From Crocinitomicaceae bacterium (GTDB lineage Bacteria > Bacteroidota > Bacteroidia > Flavobacteriales_G > Salibacteraceae): a stretch of 64,000 nucleotides of DNA. The notes beneath the pieces are model-generated. The model was given only the letters and a program-made list of their open reading frames with translations, made no database searches and had not been told where the DNA came from. The DNA is taken from contig PAME01000013.1 of the NCBI GenBank assembly GCA_002707155.1, positions 1 through 64,000 on the forward strand, in the 5' to 3' direction. Shown here one piece after another: positions 34,854-45,471 of this stretch. Numbering within the stretch: the first letter of the stretch is position 1; every line of letters starts with the position of its first letter. The translations under genes and the position numbers were made by a program.

Positions 34854-37800
34854 TCACTCTTCTTTTATCGCTTTATTCCTTTTTTTCTCTGCTTTTTTGC
34901 GTTTTCGCTTATCCTTTCTTTGTTGGTTATTGAACATTTTACGCCACAGCTCTGCTGTTGAATTAAAGTCTTCTCTCAATACAATTCCAATACCTTGTGT
35001 TTGAGCGTTTGCTCCGTTTTGGGTTTCTATTGAGGACCTATTCTCTGTTCGATTAAATACCTTACCGCGCACTTTGCCATTTTCGGTAATCAAATACTCC
35101 AATTTGAAATCACCTACAAACTGACCTTGTGATTCTGTATTTTGAGTTGCTTCATCAGAGCGGTTTACACCAACGTTGCTCTCAAGAATAAGTCTATCGT
35201 CCAATAGTTTTTTAGACAGTGCAATTTCTACCTCGCCCGATTTTACTTCATTCACCCCAAGGTCAAATAACTGATTATCCAGTTTAGCAATCCAGTTGTT
35301 CAATTGATTCGAAATTAAATCGCTAGAGGTTGCTTGACCTACACCAGAGGCACTCAGGCCACTTTGCGGCGGCGAATAATGATTGAACAACAGCAGTGAA
35401 AACACCTGCTTATTCACTTCTTCTGGTGTACTCATTTGACTTTTTACTTGCTGCGCAATGCCCGGAGAAGCATTTGGCAATCGGATATCAAAATCAATTT
35501 GTGGTTCAGACAAACGGTCACTCATTTTCATTAATAGCTCGTTATTCACTTTTGTAGTCATGGTAGAGTCATTGAGAATTTCACCAAGTGGAGCTCTTAC
35601 GTTGTAAATAGCCGTAACATTCATATCTGCGTTTAACGGATCTCCATTCCACGAAATGGTGCCTCCTTCTTCTAAGTCAAATTTCTTACTGAATAAATTC
35701 TTGAAGGTGAAACTGTAATTTCCACTTGAAATACGGTACTTACCATACATTCCAAAATCTCCTTTTGAGTTAATCTCCAATTTCAAATCACCATCACCTC
35801 TTGCGCTTAGTTCATCACCGGTTACATCATCGAATATCATTCGAACCTTAGTAGAGGGATCAACTTTCAATTTGAACGTCATTTCTATACCGCTCAAATC
35901 GATTTTATTTTCACCTATAGAATCCACCGAACCATCAGAGTTTACAAAGGTTATAAAGTCGCTTTGACCAATCTCGGCAGAACCCATTAATGGTATTATA
36001 AAGTCGCTTCGTTTTGCCGTTTTTGCATCTAACTCCAAAAACACCGTTTGGTTGTACCCCGATATCGCAACATCTCCTGTTAAGTATCCTTTTCCATAAT
36101 AGGTATCATTGTCTTTACTCGTAGTATTTAAGACCAGAAAGTCTTTCATGTAGACACTTACATCGTAATTAATATCTGAAAAGTTGGTGTGGTAAACAGT
36201 AGCAATGGTGCTGGCCTTATTTCCGTTTTGGTCGGTCAGTTTCAAATTATCAAAACCAAACCAATCTTCTTCAATTCTCAGTTTTTCATTCTTGGCGTAG
36301 TAGGTGGTATTTAAATATTTTACCCGAAAGCGCGAATCCACTAAATCAAACTCGCCCTGCAAAACAGGATGATCAAACTCTCCACTCACTCCAATATATC
36401 CTGTAATCCTTCCATCCAAACTATCCATAAAGCTTTCAGTAAAGGGCTCTAGCGATTGGAGGTAAAAACCTTGCGTGCCTAACCTTAGGTCCAAATTATT
36501 TTCCTCTCGATTGGGATATATATAACCGTTCAATTTTAAACTGTGTACCGTGTCTGGAATTACGCTATCTGGCAATCGAATTAAATCAAAATCTACTTCA
36601 GCTCGGGCTAGCTCGTTGTTCCATTCAGAAATTAGCTTACCACTTCCAATGGCCATATCATTCAATTCTAATCCATCTATACCCACATTCATCATTACAT
36701 GAGGGCTGGTGGTTGTGGTATTAGAGATCACTCTTCCTGAAGTTGTTCCGGCCAAATTAATATCGCTGCGGTTCAACATTCTTCCAATATTTGATAAATT
36801 TAAGTCGTTAAAATCCAGGCGAATCGCATCTTCTGGATTTGGTCCAATTACCCCATTGAGCGCAATAAATTTATTGTAACTGGAAACTTTTACTTTATCA
36901 ATTTTAACCAAATTGCTGTCAATTTCCACATAGTTATTAGGAGCAAAACGCCATACCGAATCTGCAACTTCAACAAAGGCGTCGTAGATGCTAAAACCAA
37001 AATTTGTGGGTGAATTTATCCTGCCACCAATGTTCATTCTTCCAGCATAAGTCTTATCTCCCAAGTTGTAATAATCCAAATAAAGATTCACCGAATCTTC
37101 GCTAAAATCACTGACTAGCGTAAGGTTTTCAATTCTTATATTTTCATTGAGTGATACGGTATCTGCTATTAATTCAGCATGAAACGTTGAATCTATAAAA
37201 CCGCCATTAAACTCAAAAGAATCAACCATTAAACCTGCATAAGTCAGCCCTTCGGAATGCACAGAAAAATTTAGCGTAGGCGGGTCTAAAAAGAAACTGG
37301 AGCGAACAACTAAATTGCTATCTATGCTTAACGCAGGAACAAAAACACTGAGAACCTCATTTAGATTTTCATTCATATTGGCGTACAAAACCATTCCGCC
37401 TTTGTTCTTATTTATATCGTAATCATCTTTAAAGTAAGTGGGAAGCGCATTGTCCAAAATCTTGGTGATTGCCTGATCTGCTCCTTGCAAAACAGCATCT
37501 CCTTTTAAAGAGATATCACCTAAAGAACTTACAATATGAATTTCCCTTAAACTGTCTTTCACAAATGATTCGACACTCATAGTATCTATGAATAATGAGC
37601 TGTCTTTTTCGTGATAAATGAGGTTGGAAAAAAGTGCGGTTCCCATAGAGGTATCTATGCTTGCTCCAATTATGTTTATATCCATATTACCAGCAAAAAA
37701 AGCACTTGAATCGCGCTGGAATAAACCGAGCTGGGCAGGAAACAGCGTATCCATTTGTAGCTTAAAACGATAGGTATCTCTTTTGGATAAAAAACTTAAT

Positions 37801-39317
37801 GAACCGTCAAAGTTGAATTTACACAGCGGATCATCCACGTTTAAATCGCCATCAAAACGACCGTTTTTAAAATGCCCGTCTAAGCTAATAGCTTGGTATC
37901 TGTAACCTTTATAATCTATTGATGTAACTTTTCCTTTAGCTAAAACATCAGCAGATTCAATAGTTGTTCCACTACCGCGGATTTTCATACTTCCACTTAC
38001 CAAGTTTAAATCTTGATTATCCAACAAACTCCCCAATTGAACCCTGCGAAGTTGAAGGTTTCCCTGATAGCTTAATCGCTTAGAATTATTATTCACTTGT
38101 ACATCTGAAACTATCGTGCCTGCATTGGTAACGATGTCGGCATCGGCAACAAAATTCTTAATGGTACCAATATACTTTCCATACAGTTTAGCATATCTCC
38201 ATTTTTTTAACTGTGCAGGAAGTTTTAATGTATTCGAAGCCTTAAATGGTGCCAATGGGATGCGCTCTAGATCAGACCTGAGCACATAGCCATCAGTCAG
38301 GTATAGGTTTATTTGTGTTGTTTCAATTTCTGGTAGTCCATGAATATCCGCTTTACCCACCAAAAAAGTAGATTTTCCATACCCCAATGCAAAGCGCTCC
38401 ATTTTAAAACTACTTACCGTTCCTTGATACAGCCCATCAATACTAATCGATTCATGCATACCCTCTAGCTGAGGAACAAAAAACGAAAGGTCGTAGCTAC
38501 TGACAAAAGACGAATCTAAAACTGCGACCATCTCCACTTTATTTATGTAATCTGAAAAGGATGCGTAGGCGTTGTGATTCATTGCATAACTTCCTTTTAT
38601 TCTTGTGCTTGGCGTTACAATCAGTAATTCATCTAAATCAATCACCCTATCATTCATCGTGAATTTCGTCCCTAACTCGCTCAGCTCAAATCCTGATTGT
38701 TCGCTTAAACTTACAGAAGAAACCAATGCAGAAATCTCTCCTGGAGCAATTTGAAGTTGTTGCACAGCAGCAAAAACTTCATGCGCCGCCAAGTGGTCAT
38801 AATTGACCCCGAAGCCAGTATCGGGTAGGTTAAAATTATCCCAATGAAAAAACGAATTAGTTATTCCAATGCTCCCAAAATCTATTTGGTAGTCCGTCTG
38901 TGAAGTATCCTCTTTATCGTTAGAAAAACGGTCAATTACAAATTGTAAATTCGAAAGACTATCTCCATCTGCAACCGACATATACACTTTAGTGTCATCC
39001 AGAAAAACGCTGTCAAACTTCAACGCAAAAGGCGAGATACTCCAATCGCCCACAAATACTTCTAGGGATTTGGTGTAAAGTAGGGTATCTTTTTTTTGAT
39101 CACTCAAGTAAAGTCCTGAAATTTTAACCGTCAAAAAAGGAGAGATTGCTATTTGCTCTAAATCAAATTCGATATTATCTTCTTCAAAAAGATAGGTTAC
39201 CACCTTTTTTGCAACAATGGTTTGCACAGCAGGCAAGAGCGATAGACCGATGATTATAGCTAAAAGAACTATAAACCCAGTAAGGCTGAAAGACAAATAT
39301 TTTACTGCTTTTTTGAT
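34854..39317 (-). CDS. tamB: TamB-domain (DUF490) translocation/assembly protein
   Basis: About 1,480-1,488 residues. An N-terminal membrane anchor (GFIVLLAIIIGLSLL) is followed by a very long beta-rich body of repeated strands, the beta-taco pattern of AsmA/TamB bridge proteins, and a C-terminal TamB domain (GNYSFTFKNLFSKKFDLEEGGTI type, DPLNADMNVTA) that ends in a basic tail. TamB spans the periplasm and moves phospholipid or helps assemble outer-membrane proteins with a BamA-family partner; a BamA-like gene is at 47.4 kb. Start is ambiguous. No ATG exists: TTG at 39296 is the nearest conventional codon, but seven codons earlier ATC-AAA-AAA (39317) reads like a proper MKK-type start. I give the longer form. 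Confidence 0.85.
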   Translation of the reverse strand: MKKAVKYLSFSLTGFIVLLAIIIGLSLLPAVQTIVAKKVVTYLFEEDNIEFDLEQIAISPFLTVKISGLYLSDQKKDTLLYTKSLEVFVGDWSISPFALKFDSVFLDDTKVYMSVADGDSLSNLQFVIDRFSNDKEDTSQTDYQIDFGSIGITNSFFHWDNFNLPDTGFGVNYDHLAAHEVFAAVQQLQIAPGEISALVSSVSLSEQSGFELSELGTKFTMNDRVIDLDELLIVTPSTRIKGSYAMNHNAYASFSDYINKVEMVAVLDSSFVSSYDLSFFVPQLEGMHESISIDGLYQGTVSSFKMERFALGYGKSTFLVGKADIHGLPEIETTQINLYLTDGYVLRSDLERIPLAPFKASNTLKLPAQLKKWRYAKLYGKYIGTIKNFVADADIVTNAGTIVSDVQVNNNSKRLSYQGNLQLRRVQLGSLLDNQDLNLVSGSMKIRGSGTTIESADVLAKGKVTSIDYKGYRYQAISLDGHFKNGRFDGDLNVDDPLCKFNFDGSLSFLSKRDTYRFKLQMDTLFPAQLGLFQRDSSAFFAGNMDINIIGASIDTSMGTALFSNLIYHEKDSSLFIDTMSVESFVKDSLREIHIVSSLGDISLKGDAVLQGADQAITKILDNALPTYFKDDYDINKNKGGMVLYANMNENLNEVLSVFVPALSIDSNLVVRSSFFLDPPTLNFSVHSEGLTYAGLMVDSFEFNGGFIDSTFHAELIADTVSLNENIRIENLTLVSDFSEDSVNLYLDYYNLGDKTYAGRMNIGGRINSPTNFGFSIYDAFVEVADSVWRFAPNNYVEIDSNLVKIDKVKVSSYNKFIALNGVIGPNPEDAIRLDFNDLNLSNIGRMLNRSDINLAGTTSGRVISNTTTTSPHVMMNVGIDGLELNDMAIGSGKLISEWNNELARAEVDFDLIRLPDSVIPDTVHSLKLNGYIYPNREENNLDLRLGTQGFYLQSLEPFTESFMDSLDGRITGYIGVSGEFDHPVLQGEFDLVDSRFRVKYLNTTYYAKNEKLRIEEDWFGFDNLKLTDQNGNKASTIATVYHTNFSDINYDVSVYMKDFLVLNTTSKDNDTYYGKGYLTGDVAISGYNQTVFLELDAKTAKRSDFIIPLMGSAEIGQSDFITFVNSDGSVDSIGENKIDLSGIEMTFKLKVDPSTKVRMIFDDVTGDELSARGDGDLKLEINSKGDFGMYGKYRISSGNYSFTFKNLFSKKFDLEEGGTISWNGDPLNADMNVTAIYNVRAPLGEILNDSTMTTKVNNELLMKMSDRLSEPQIDFDIRLPNASPGIAQQVKSQMSTPEEVNKQVFSLLLFNHYSPPQSGLSASGVGQATSSDLISNQLNNWIAKLDNQLFDLGVNEVKSGEVEIALSKKLLDDRLILESNVGVNRSDEATQNTESQGQFVGDFKLEYLITENGKVRGKVFNRTENRSSIETQNGANAQTQGIGIVLREDFNSTAELWRKMFNNQQRKDKRKRKKAEKKRNKAIKEE

Positions 39318-39324
39318 AGCTTTG
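39317..39324 (+). promoter_or_regulatory. Bacteroidota -7 promoter element (tsaD)
   Basis: TAGCTTTG, 30 bases before the tsaD TTG. It faces the tamB element 17 bases away. Confidence 0.4.
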
Positions 39325-39340
39325 AAGCCTTAATTTCGTG

Positions 39341-39348
39341 CAAAAGTA
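39341..39348 (-). promoter_or_regulatory. Bacteroidota -7 promoter element (tamB)
   Basis: TACTTTTG on the minus strand, 23 bases before the ATC at 39317. Confidence 0.45.
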
Positions 39349-39354
39349 GAACAA

Positions 39355-40377
39355 TTGAAATCGGATATTTTCATACTGGCTATAGAGTCTTCTTGCGACG
39401 ACACATCTGCTGCTGTATTAAAAAATAAAACGGTGCTTTCCAACGTTATTGCCACCCAAAAAATACATGAGGAATACGGAGGCGTAGTGCCCGAATTAGC
39501 CTCTCGCGCACATCAGCAAAACATTGTTCCGGTGGTAAAATCGGCAATGGATAAATCGGGTATTGCGCTGCATCAACTCAGTGGCATAGCATTTACTCGA
39601 GGCCCGGGTTTATTGGGATCTTTGTTAGTAGGAACTTCGTTCGCTAAAGGCCTATCTATAAATCTAGGTATTCCCTTAATTGAGGTAAACCACATGAAAG
39701 CGCATATCTTATCGCATTTAATCGATAACAACAACTATGATCAGGAAGTTGAGTTTCCAATGCTTTGCCTAACGGTGAGTGGCGGCCATACTCAACTGGT
39801 AGTAGTTTCTTCGCCCTACGATTTTAAAGTTGTTGGAGAAACCATTGATGATGCCGCGGGTGAAGCTTTTGATAAAATTGCAAAAACCATAGGACTTCCC
39901 TATCCCGGAGGCCCATTGATTGATAAGTTAGCTAAAGAAGGAAACCCCAAGGCCTTCAAATTTCCAATAAGTGTGGTAAAAGACTTGGATTATAGTTTTA
40001 GCGGTTTAAAAACTTCAGTGCTCTATTTCTTGCAAAAAGAAGTAAATAAAAACCCCCATTTTATCGAGGAAAACAAGGCCGATTTATGCGCTTCGGTTCA
40101 ATATACCATCATCCAAACTTTACTGAAAAAACTGAAAATGGCTATTGAAATGCACCAGCCCAAAAGCATTGCATTGGCGGGAGGCGTTTCGGCAAATAGT
40201 GAGTTGAGAACTACTATTACTGAACTTGGGAAAGAATTGGGCATTCCTGCACTTATTCCCGCTTTTGAATATTGCACCGACAATGCTGCTATGATTGGAA
40301 TATCGGGCTATTTCAATTACTTAAACAAGGATTTTTCAGATTTAAGTGTAACCGCTTCAGCTAGACTTGCGGTATGA
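39355..40377 (+). CDS. tsaD: tRNA N6-threonylcarbamoyladenosine synthase subunit TsaD
   Basis: Catalytic subunit of the TsaBDE complex that makes t6A37 in tRNAs for ANN codons; MtaB (7.6 kb) acts on that product. 340 residues. ASKHA fold motifs: AIESSCDDTSAA, the metal-binding His pair in VNHMKAHILSH, SGGHTQL, DDAAGEAFDKIAK, SGLKTSVLYF, ALAGGVSANSEL and YCTDNAAMI. TTG at 39355 is the only sensible start and gives the family N terminus. The last 4 bases overlap the next gene (ATGA). Confidence 0.96.
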   Translation: MKSDIFILAIESSCDDTSAAVLKNKTVLSNVIATQKIHEEYGGVVPELASRAHQQNIVPVVKSAMDKSGIALHQLSGIAFTRGPGLLGSLLVGTSFAKGLSINLGIPLIEVNHMKAHILSHLIDNNNYDQEVEFPMLCLTVSGGHTQLVVVSSPYDFKVVGETIDDAAGEAFDKIAKTIGLPYPGGPLIDKLAKEGNPKAFKFPISVVKDLDYSFSGLKTSVLYFLQKEVNKNPHFIEENKADLCASVQYTIIQTLLKKLKMAIEMHQPKSIALAGGVSANSELRTTITELGKELGIPALIPAFEYCTDNAAMIGISGYFNYLNKDFSDLSVTASARLAV

Positions 40378-41087
40378 GAAAACTACTGCTAATTGCGCTG
40401 GTATTCATCAACTTGTCCTTAAGTGCTCAGTTCGATGATTATGTCGACGAATCGCATGTTGCCGTTGAAAAAAACTCGGGGCCAAAGTTTGTATTTAAGA
40501 CCAACCCCCTAGCCATATTGAGTGGCGAGATTCCAATTTTCGCATCGGAATACAGAGCTGTTGTGGAATACGTTGCCGATTATAAATCTTCGTTTACAGG
40601 AGGGGTTTCGCTGTATACTATGAGTCCCATTCTTAAAGCGGTTTTAGATCAAGACTCGTCATTCGTAAATTCTGGATTTACCGCCCAAAACTTTGCCTTG
40701 TTGGGTTTTAGATTGCAATTGGGTTATAGAATTTATCCAATGGCCATGGTAAATAAAAGTGCCATTGATGGAACGTTTCCTCCTGAAGGCTTCTTTCTTT
40801 TTGGACTTGTTTCCTATAGCGATGCTCGATTTTTCTTGAGGAATAACAGAGGCGATCAAATACAGTTTTCGCATTTAAACATTACCGCTAATGCAGGGTA
40901 TCAATTTGTATTTGAAGAATTATTCACTCTTGATTTGTACCTAGGCACGGGGTATAAAAACAACCAAATTATTGAGGTTTCCAGAACGAATAGACGAGCC
41001 CTTAGCGGATCGATTACAGAGGACACCTTCATTTACGATAGCAACCTAAAAATCAACTTTGGGATCAATTTTGGAATTGTTTTTTAG
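40374..41087 (+). CDS. small outer-membrane beta-barrel-like protein
   Basis: 237 residues; signal peptide (MRKLLLIALVFINLSLSAQ), then alternating hydrophobic strands ending in Phe, e.g. GFRLQLGYRIYPMAM and LKINFGINFGIVF, the last with the terminal aromatic expected for outer-membrane barrel insertion. No cysteines. I do not recognise the family. ATGA overlap with tsaD implies translational coupling. Confidence 0.65.
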   Translation: MRKLLLIALVFINLSLSAQFDDYVDESHVAVEKNSGPKFVFKTNPLAILSGEIPIFASEYRAVVEYVADYKSSFTGGVSLYTMSPILKAVLDQDSSFVNSGFTAQNFALLGFRLQLGYRIYPMAMVNKSAIDGTFPPEGFFLFGLVSYSDARFFLRNNRGDQIQFSHLNITANAGYQFVFEELFTLDLYLGTGYKNNQIIEVSRTNRRALSGSITEDTFIYDSNLKINFGINFGIVF

Positions 41088-41264
41088 ACGGTCAAACAGT
41101 TGCTTTATCACCGTTGTAAGCTGACCTACACTCTGCTTATAAAATAATTAAATTTGAAAAGAGCAATTAATACCGGCTTGGAAGCGATTGTAAACGTATA
41201 AATCAAATAAAACATTTATAATCAATACCTTGCAAAGAATTACGAATACTGAAAATATAAAGCG

Positions 41265-41288
41265 GATATATCTACCGGTAGATATATC
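41265..41288. promoter_or_regulatory. 24-bp perfect palindrome, role unknown
   Basis: GATATATCTA CCGG TAGATATATC is a perfect dyad. It lies between convergent stops (41087 and 41377). There is no T tract on either side, so it is not a plain Rho-independent terminator. It could be a protein-binding site or a hairpin that ends or protects either transcript. Confidence 0.5.
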
Positions 41289-41376
41289 GAATTGTTAAAA
41301 ATTTGATTACTCCTTATCAATGCACACAAACAAATCAATCAGTTTGAGCATCAACGTTTCGAAGCTATAGAATTAA

Positions 41377-44300
41377 CTACTTCACTAGCCTCAACACTTT
41401 ATTCACTCCATCGGCTTTTATCGATATCAAATAAACTCCCGTTGAGTAGGCGGAAATATCAAATTCAATAGTGTTTTCGCCAGCGGTCAATTGCTCAGTT
41501 CTCGTTTGCAATTCACGCCCCATTTGGTCAAATAGCTGAATGGAAGCTTCACCATCATTTACGCTTATAAAACTCAAATTTGTTCGCCCATTTTCGGCAG
41601 GGTTAGGAAACAATGAAATCGAAGAGAGTGCATTGAGTTCAGTGCTGTTTATGGTAAAATCTTCTGCTGTGGCAAAAGACAGGTAAGCGGCATCTTTCAG
41701 ATTGACCGTAGCAGAAAAATAAGTGCCCATGTCTGTTAATTCAAAAACTACTCCGTCCGAATAATTTGCACTCGCGGCCATTATCAAACCAATTTTACCC
41801 GTATAAAGCGGCATATCCGATGTTTCAATCCTGATCTCTACACTGCCAACATCTCCCCTTTCGGTTATTCTCCAAGAACGTTCTAAAACTTCCAATTTCT
41901 CATCTTGCAACTCTTTTACTTCGTTCCAAGTGCTGAAGGACTTGTCGTTGTGCCCCCACATCAGAAACTCTGCGTCTGTCATACCCGCCCCTGCAAGCAT
42001 TCTTAGAATTCCAGTTCCTTTTGCATCATCATGGTAATCCGTAGAACTTACTCGACCTATTCCAGCAACCTCAAAAGGATGATCTTCTCTAAAATCGTAT
42101 CGACGGTCTTGCTTTAAGTCTACGGCATACTTCGAAGCCAAGTAATTTGCAACAATCAGTCTTTTTGCTTCCAAAACATCCTCTTTGAAGTAGATCATTT
42201 CGGATAGTTTTCCGTCTCCATAACGCTCGCCATTGTCTTTTCCCAATCGCAATGAAATGGTGTCGTTTCCATCTCTAACATAATCTCGGTTTATATTATC
42301 ATAGGTAGTTTGGTTGTCAATTTGGAAATTGTTTCTCCATTTGCTAAAATCAGTTTGGATGCCAAAAATGTGCGGATTCCTAGGATCCACTGCGTCCATA
42401 CTCGAAGTACCAACGTACCTTCTTTCGTTATCACAAACCACACTGTAAACCGATTTTGAGTTGTTATTGTTGTGGATTAGAAAGCCATTGTCTTCTCGAC
42501 TATTCGCTATCCAAGTAAATCCTACCCAATCCTCCTGATTCGATTTTGCTACCGCAAAAACCGAAAGGTTTTCACCCACAGGGGTAATTTCATTAATTCT
42601 TAAAAAACGATTTGGAGGTACGAATTCGACTGCTGGCCAACCATTAATTCCAGCGGTATCTGTTCTATAAAAAGGTTGAGAACTATCCACACCTTGCGTT
42701 GCAAAATAATCTTTACCCATAAAGTTGTTCCAACGGTCAATTTTGTCACCGTCATTCTTCAAGGTATCTCCAGTTGAATTCATCAAAATATGATCGGCGC
42801 GCATCCAAAAAACGAGAGAGTTACTATCTCCTACTCCACCTGGGCCCATATAACCAAGCTGTTCGGAAGGTGTTTGGTAGTTAACCCTCCAAGTATTTGA
42901 TTTTTGAGTTGGAAGATTAAATGCAACATCATTGGCAACACTATCTGAAATACTAGCCGAAACAAAGCCGTGCGCATTTGCTTTAATTTCAACGGTATAA
43001 ACATCACCGCTTACGGTAAACGACTGAATTGTGCCATTAGTAACCGATACATCACTGGAATCAAAACCCAAAACTGGCTTTTTGTGGATGTGATTTTTAA
43101 AGTTGATTTCAATTTGGTAAGTGTCTTCAAAACTGAATACTCCTTCTTCACTGGTAATGTAAGCTTTTGCAGGCTCAGGAAGTCCTGTACCCGCAGCCAA
43201 ATCGCTTTCCCAAAGTCCACGACCGTAGGTTGCCGCTTTTAGTCTGCTCAACTTATGGTCTGTAGGGTGGTAATAAATCGCTAAATCTCTAACACGGGCA
43301 TTCATACTTAGGCCACTGTTAAACGGTGTCCAATCCGTATCATTTGCTCCGCGATAAAACACTCCAGCATGAGAACCAATGTATAAGTCTCTGGTAACGG
43401 TGTCCAATTTTATTGCATGCATAGGCACATCTGGCAAAGAACCACTCATATCTGTAAAACTCTGACCGCCATCTCTAGAAACTAGCACCTCGCTATTTGC
43501 GAGAAGATAAATCGAAAGACTGTCAAATGGATCTGTTTCAAAATCAGAGGATAGTCTGGTGTAAGGATAAGCGCCACTCAGATCTCTCCAAACTAAAGTG
43601 GTATCGTAAATATTATCGCACACGATTAACTGCGTTTGTCTCCTTCCAGAAGTCCTCTTTAGTGCGTACATTCTATCGGGGTTCGTTTCATGTAGCTTTA
43701 TTTTCATATAGTCGCCACTCGGGTTATTGGCAATTCCCGTACTAATGTTTGTCCACTTTATATTTTTGGTTTTGTTTTCATAAAGGTTGGTGGTTCTCCA
43801 AATGTACCTGCCCCCACAATACATAGTTTGAGGGTCATAGGCGTCCAATAGATAAGGTGTTACCCACGAGCCTCGGTAATCATTATCTGCTTTGGGTACA
43901 TTTTGAGCAGACCCAATATGTTTTAAATGACGAACAATTCCTCCATATTGAAATCCTGTATAAAAACGAGTTGAATCAAAATGATCATAAAGCGCTTGCA
44001 TTCCATCGGCACCATACACTGAAGTCCATTTGTATCCGTCGTAGTATTTAGAACCACAATCTTGATAGCCTGTTAGCGTGTGATTTCTGTCAAACGGGCT
44101 TTGAGAAACAGAATAGATGGCGCCAATTCCAAGGTTTGTCAAATCCTCAAAAGAACGACCTTCATCAATCGAACGATGTATGCCACCGTCGTCTAAAACG
44201 TAAAGCGTTTTTTTGTCAGGTGCGTAAGTAATGTAATGATTATCAGCATGAGTGTGGTTTAATCTAATCCAAGTGACTCCTCTATCATCTGACTTGTATA

Positions 44301-45444
44301 AGCGCACATTACCCGAATACATAATATTTGGGTCGCTATCTGATATTTCGAATGAGGCGTTGTACCAGCCTTGCGAGTCGTAATTTACTAAATGAGCACC
44401 ACCCATATTCAAAAGAGTCATCGAGTCTCCGTCATTGAGCGAATAATACATTCGGTTTCCACCCATTAAGTATAACTTATTTGGTTCTGCTTTTGAGATT
44501 TCAATTTCGTAGCGTGTATCCGGGAATAAGCCATTAAAATAATTTCGAATTGTCCAAGTTTCTCCTTTATCTTTTGATACATAGAGGTAAGACCCAATGC
44601 TTGATGCCGTCCAGTTTGTTGCAAACCAAGTATTTGGGTCGTTTGGTTTCATCTCTAAATCTCTAAAATCTCGATTATCAGATTTTTTAACCCAATTTAC
44701 TCCTGCATCTATTGATTTAAAAACACCCGTTTTAGTAATACAAATAAAGTCAGTGGCAGAACCAGTGATTTGGAGGATTTTACCTACCGTTTCATTTTCG
44801 ATACCTCCATTCGAAGGCAACCAAGATTTTCCTCCATCGGTACTTTTGTAAACTCCTGCTCCATCGGTTTCGTTGGCATTAATATCGCCAGTTGCCGCGT
44901 ACATAATTGCAGGGTCAGTTTCGTCGTAAGTAATAAAGGATACTCCAAAATTTGGCAGGTCGTTGTCTACATTTTTCCAGGTTGCTCCTTTGTCTTCAGA
45001 CTTCCAAATGCCACCTGCAGGAGTTGCTAAGAACATCACATTCACATCCGTTGGGTGAAACGCAAGGTGACTTAGCCTTCCAACTCCACGGGAATAGTTT
45101 TCCTCTCGCCAAGGTCCAATTTCTGTCCAACTTCCATTAGCTGATCGCGAAGCATGATTGGAATAATATTCTTTTGACGCACGCATGATATCCTTTACCG
45201 ATCGAATAGAACCATCATTTTGAACTCGAGGCTCTACGTGGTATCTCCAGCGCTCAAATTGCTTATGACCGCTGTGCTTAACTTTCTCATTACCAAAGTT
45301 TATCCAGTAATTGTCGTATGCATTTACAATGTCAAAATAATTGGCATTATCCTGCATCATTAATTCTGTCCAAGAAGTATTTTGAGCAAACGCAGTAGAA
45401 ATGAATGCGACTAAGCTTAGGCACGTTAACAGTATTCGAGTCAT
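41377..45444 (-). CDS. secreted BNR-repeat / sortilin-like protein with T9SS sorting domain
   Basis: 1,355 residues. Signal peptide (TCLSLVAFISTAFAQ), then a region of Asp-box/BNR-type blades, about residues 100-760 (IWKSEDKGATWKNVDNDL, VYKSTDGGKSWLP, KDKGETWTI), which form a sortilin/VPS10-like propeller. A jelly-roll-like domain follows (LVFWMRADHI...WPAVEF). A module with GTGILRMLAGAGMTDAEFLMWGHND and LERSWRITERGDVGSVEIRIE, recurrent in flavobacterial secreted proteins, comes next. The end is a T9SS type A sorting domain (SLFPNPAENG, QMGRELQT, YSTGVYLISI). No catalytic residues can be assigned; adhesion or substrate binding is the likely role. Preceded by a TACATTTG element. Confidence 0.88.
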   Translation of the reverse strand: MTRILLTCLSLVAFISTAFAQNTSWTELMMQDNANYFDIVNAYDNYWINFGNEKVKHSGHKQFERWRYHVEPRVQNDGSIRSVKDIMRASKEYYSNHASRSANGSWTEIGPWREENYSRGVGRLSHLAFHPTDVNVMFLATPAGGIWKSEDKGATWKNVDNDLPNFGVSFITYDETDPAIMYAATGDINANETDGAGVYKSTDGGKSWLPSNGGIENETVGKILQITGSATDFICITKTGVFKSIDAGVNWVKKSDNRDFRDLEMKPNDPNTWFATNWTASSIGSYLYVSKDKGETWTIRNYFNGLFPDTRYEIEISKAEPNKLYLMGGNRMYYSLNDGDSMTLLNMGGAHLVNYDSQGWYNASFEISDSDPNIMYSGNVRLYKSDDRGVTWIRLNHTHADNHYITYAPDKKTLYVLDDGGIHRSIDEGRSFEDLTNLGIGAIYSVSQSPFDRNHTLTGYQDCGSKYYDGYKWTSVYGADGMQALYDHFDSTRFYTGFQYGGIVRHLKHIGSAQNVPKADNDYRGSWVTPYLLDAYDPQTMYCGGRYIWRTTNLYENKTKNIKWTNISTGIANNPSGDYMKIKLHETNPDRMYALKRTSGRRQTQLIVCDNIYDTTLVWRDLSGAYPYTRLSSDFETDPFDSLSIYLLANSEVLVSRDGGQSFTDMSGSLPDVPMHAIKLDTVTRDLYIGSHAGVFYRGANDTDWTPFNSGLSMNARVRDLAIYYHPTDHKLSRLKAATYGRGLWESDLAAGTGLPEPAKAYITSEEGVFSFEDTYQIEINFKNHIHKKPVLGFDSSDVSVTNGTIQSFTVSGDVYTVEIKANAHGFVSASISDSVANDVAFNLPTQKSNTWRVNYQTPSEQLGYMGPGGVGDSNSLVFWMRADHILMNSTGDTLKNDGDKIDRWNNFMGKDYFATQGVDSSQPFYRTDTAGINGWPAVEFVPPNRFLRINEITPVGENLSVFAVAKSNQEDWVGFTWIANSREDNGFLIHNNNNSKSVYSVVCDNERRYVGTSSMDAVDPRNPHIFGIQTDFSKWRNNFQIDNQTTYDNINRDYVRDGNDTISLRLGKDNGERYGDGKLSEMIYFKEDVLEAKRLIVANYLASKYAVDLKQDRRYDFREDHPFEVAGIGRVSSTDYHDDAKGTGILRMLAGAGMTDAEFLMWGHNDKSFSTWNEVKELQDEKLEVLERSWRITERGDVGSVEIRIETSDMPLYTGKIGLIMAASANYSDGVVFELTDMGTYFSATVNLKDAAYLSFATAEDFTINSTELNALSSISLFPNPAENGRTNLSFISVNDGEASIQLFDQMGRELQTRTEQLTAGENTIEFDISAYSTGVYLISIKADGVNKVLRLVK

Positions 45445-45471
45445 AAATTTCCTTTAAAGTAATAAAGTCGC

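Noticed and set aside
41265..41288. Rho-independent terminator
   Set aside because: No T tract follows on either strand, so it was listed as a palindrome only.
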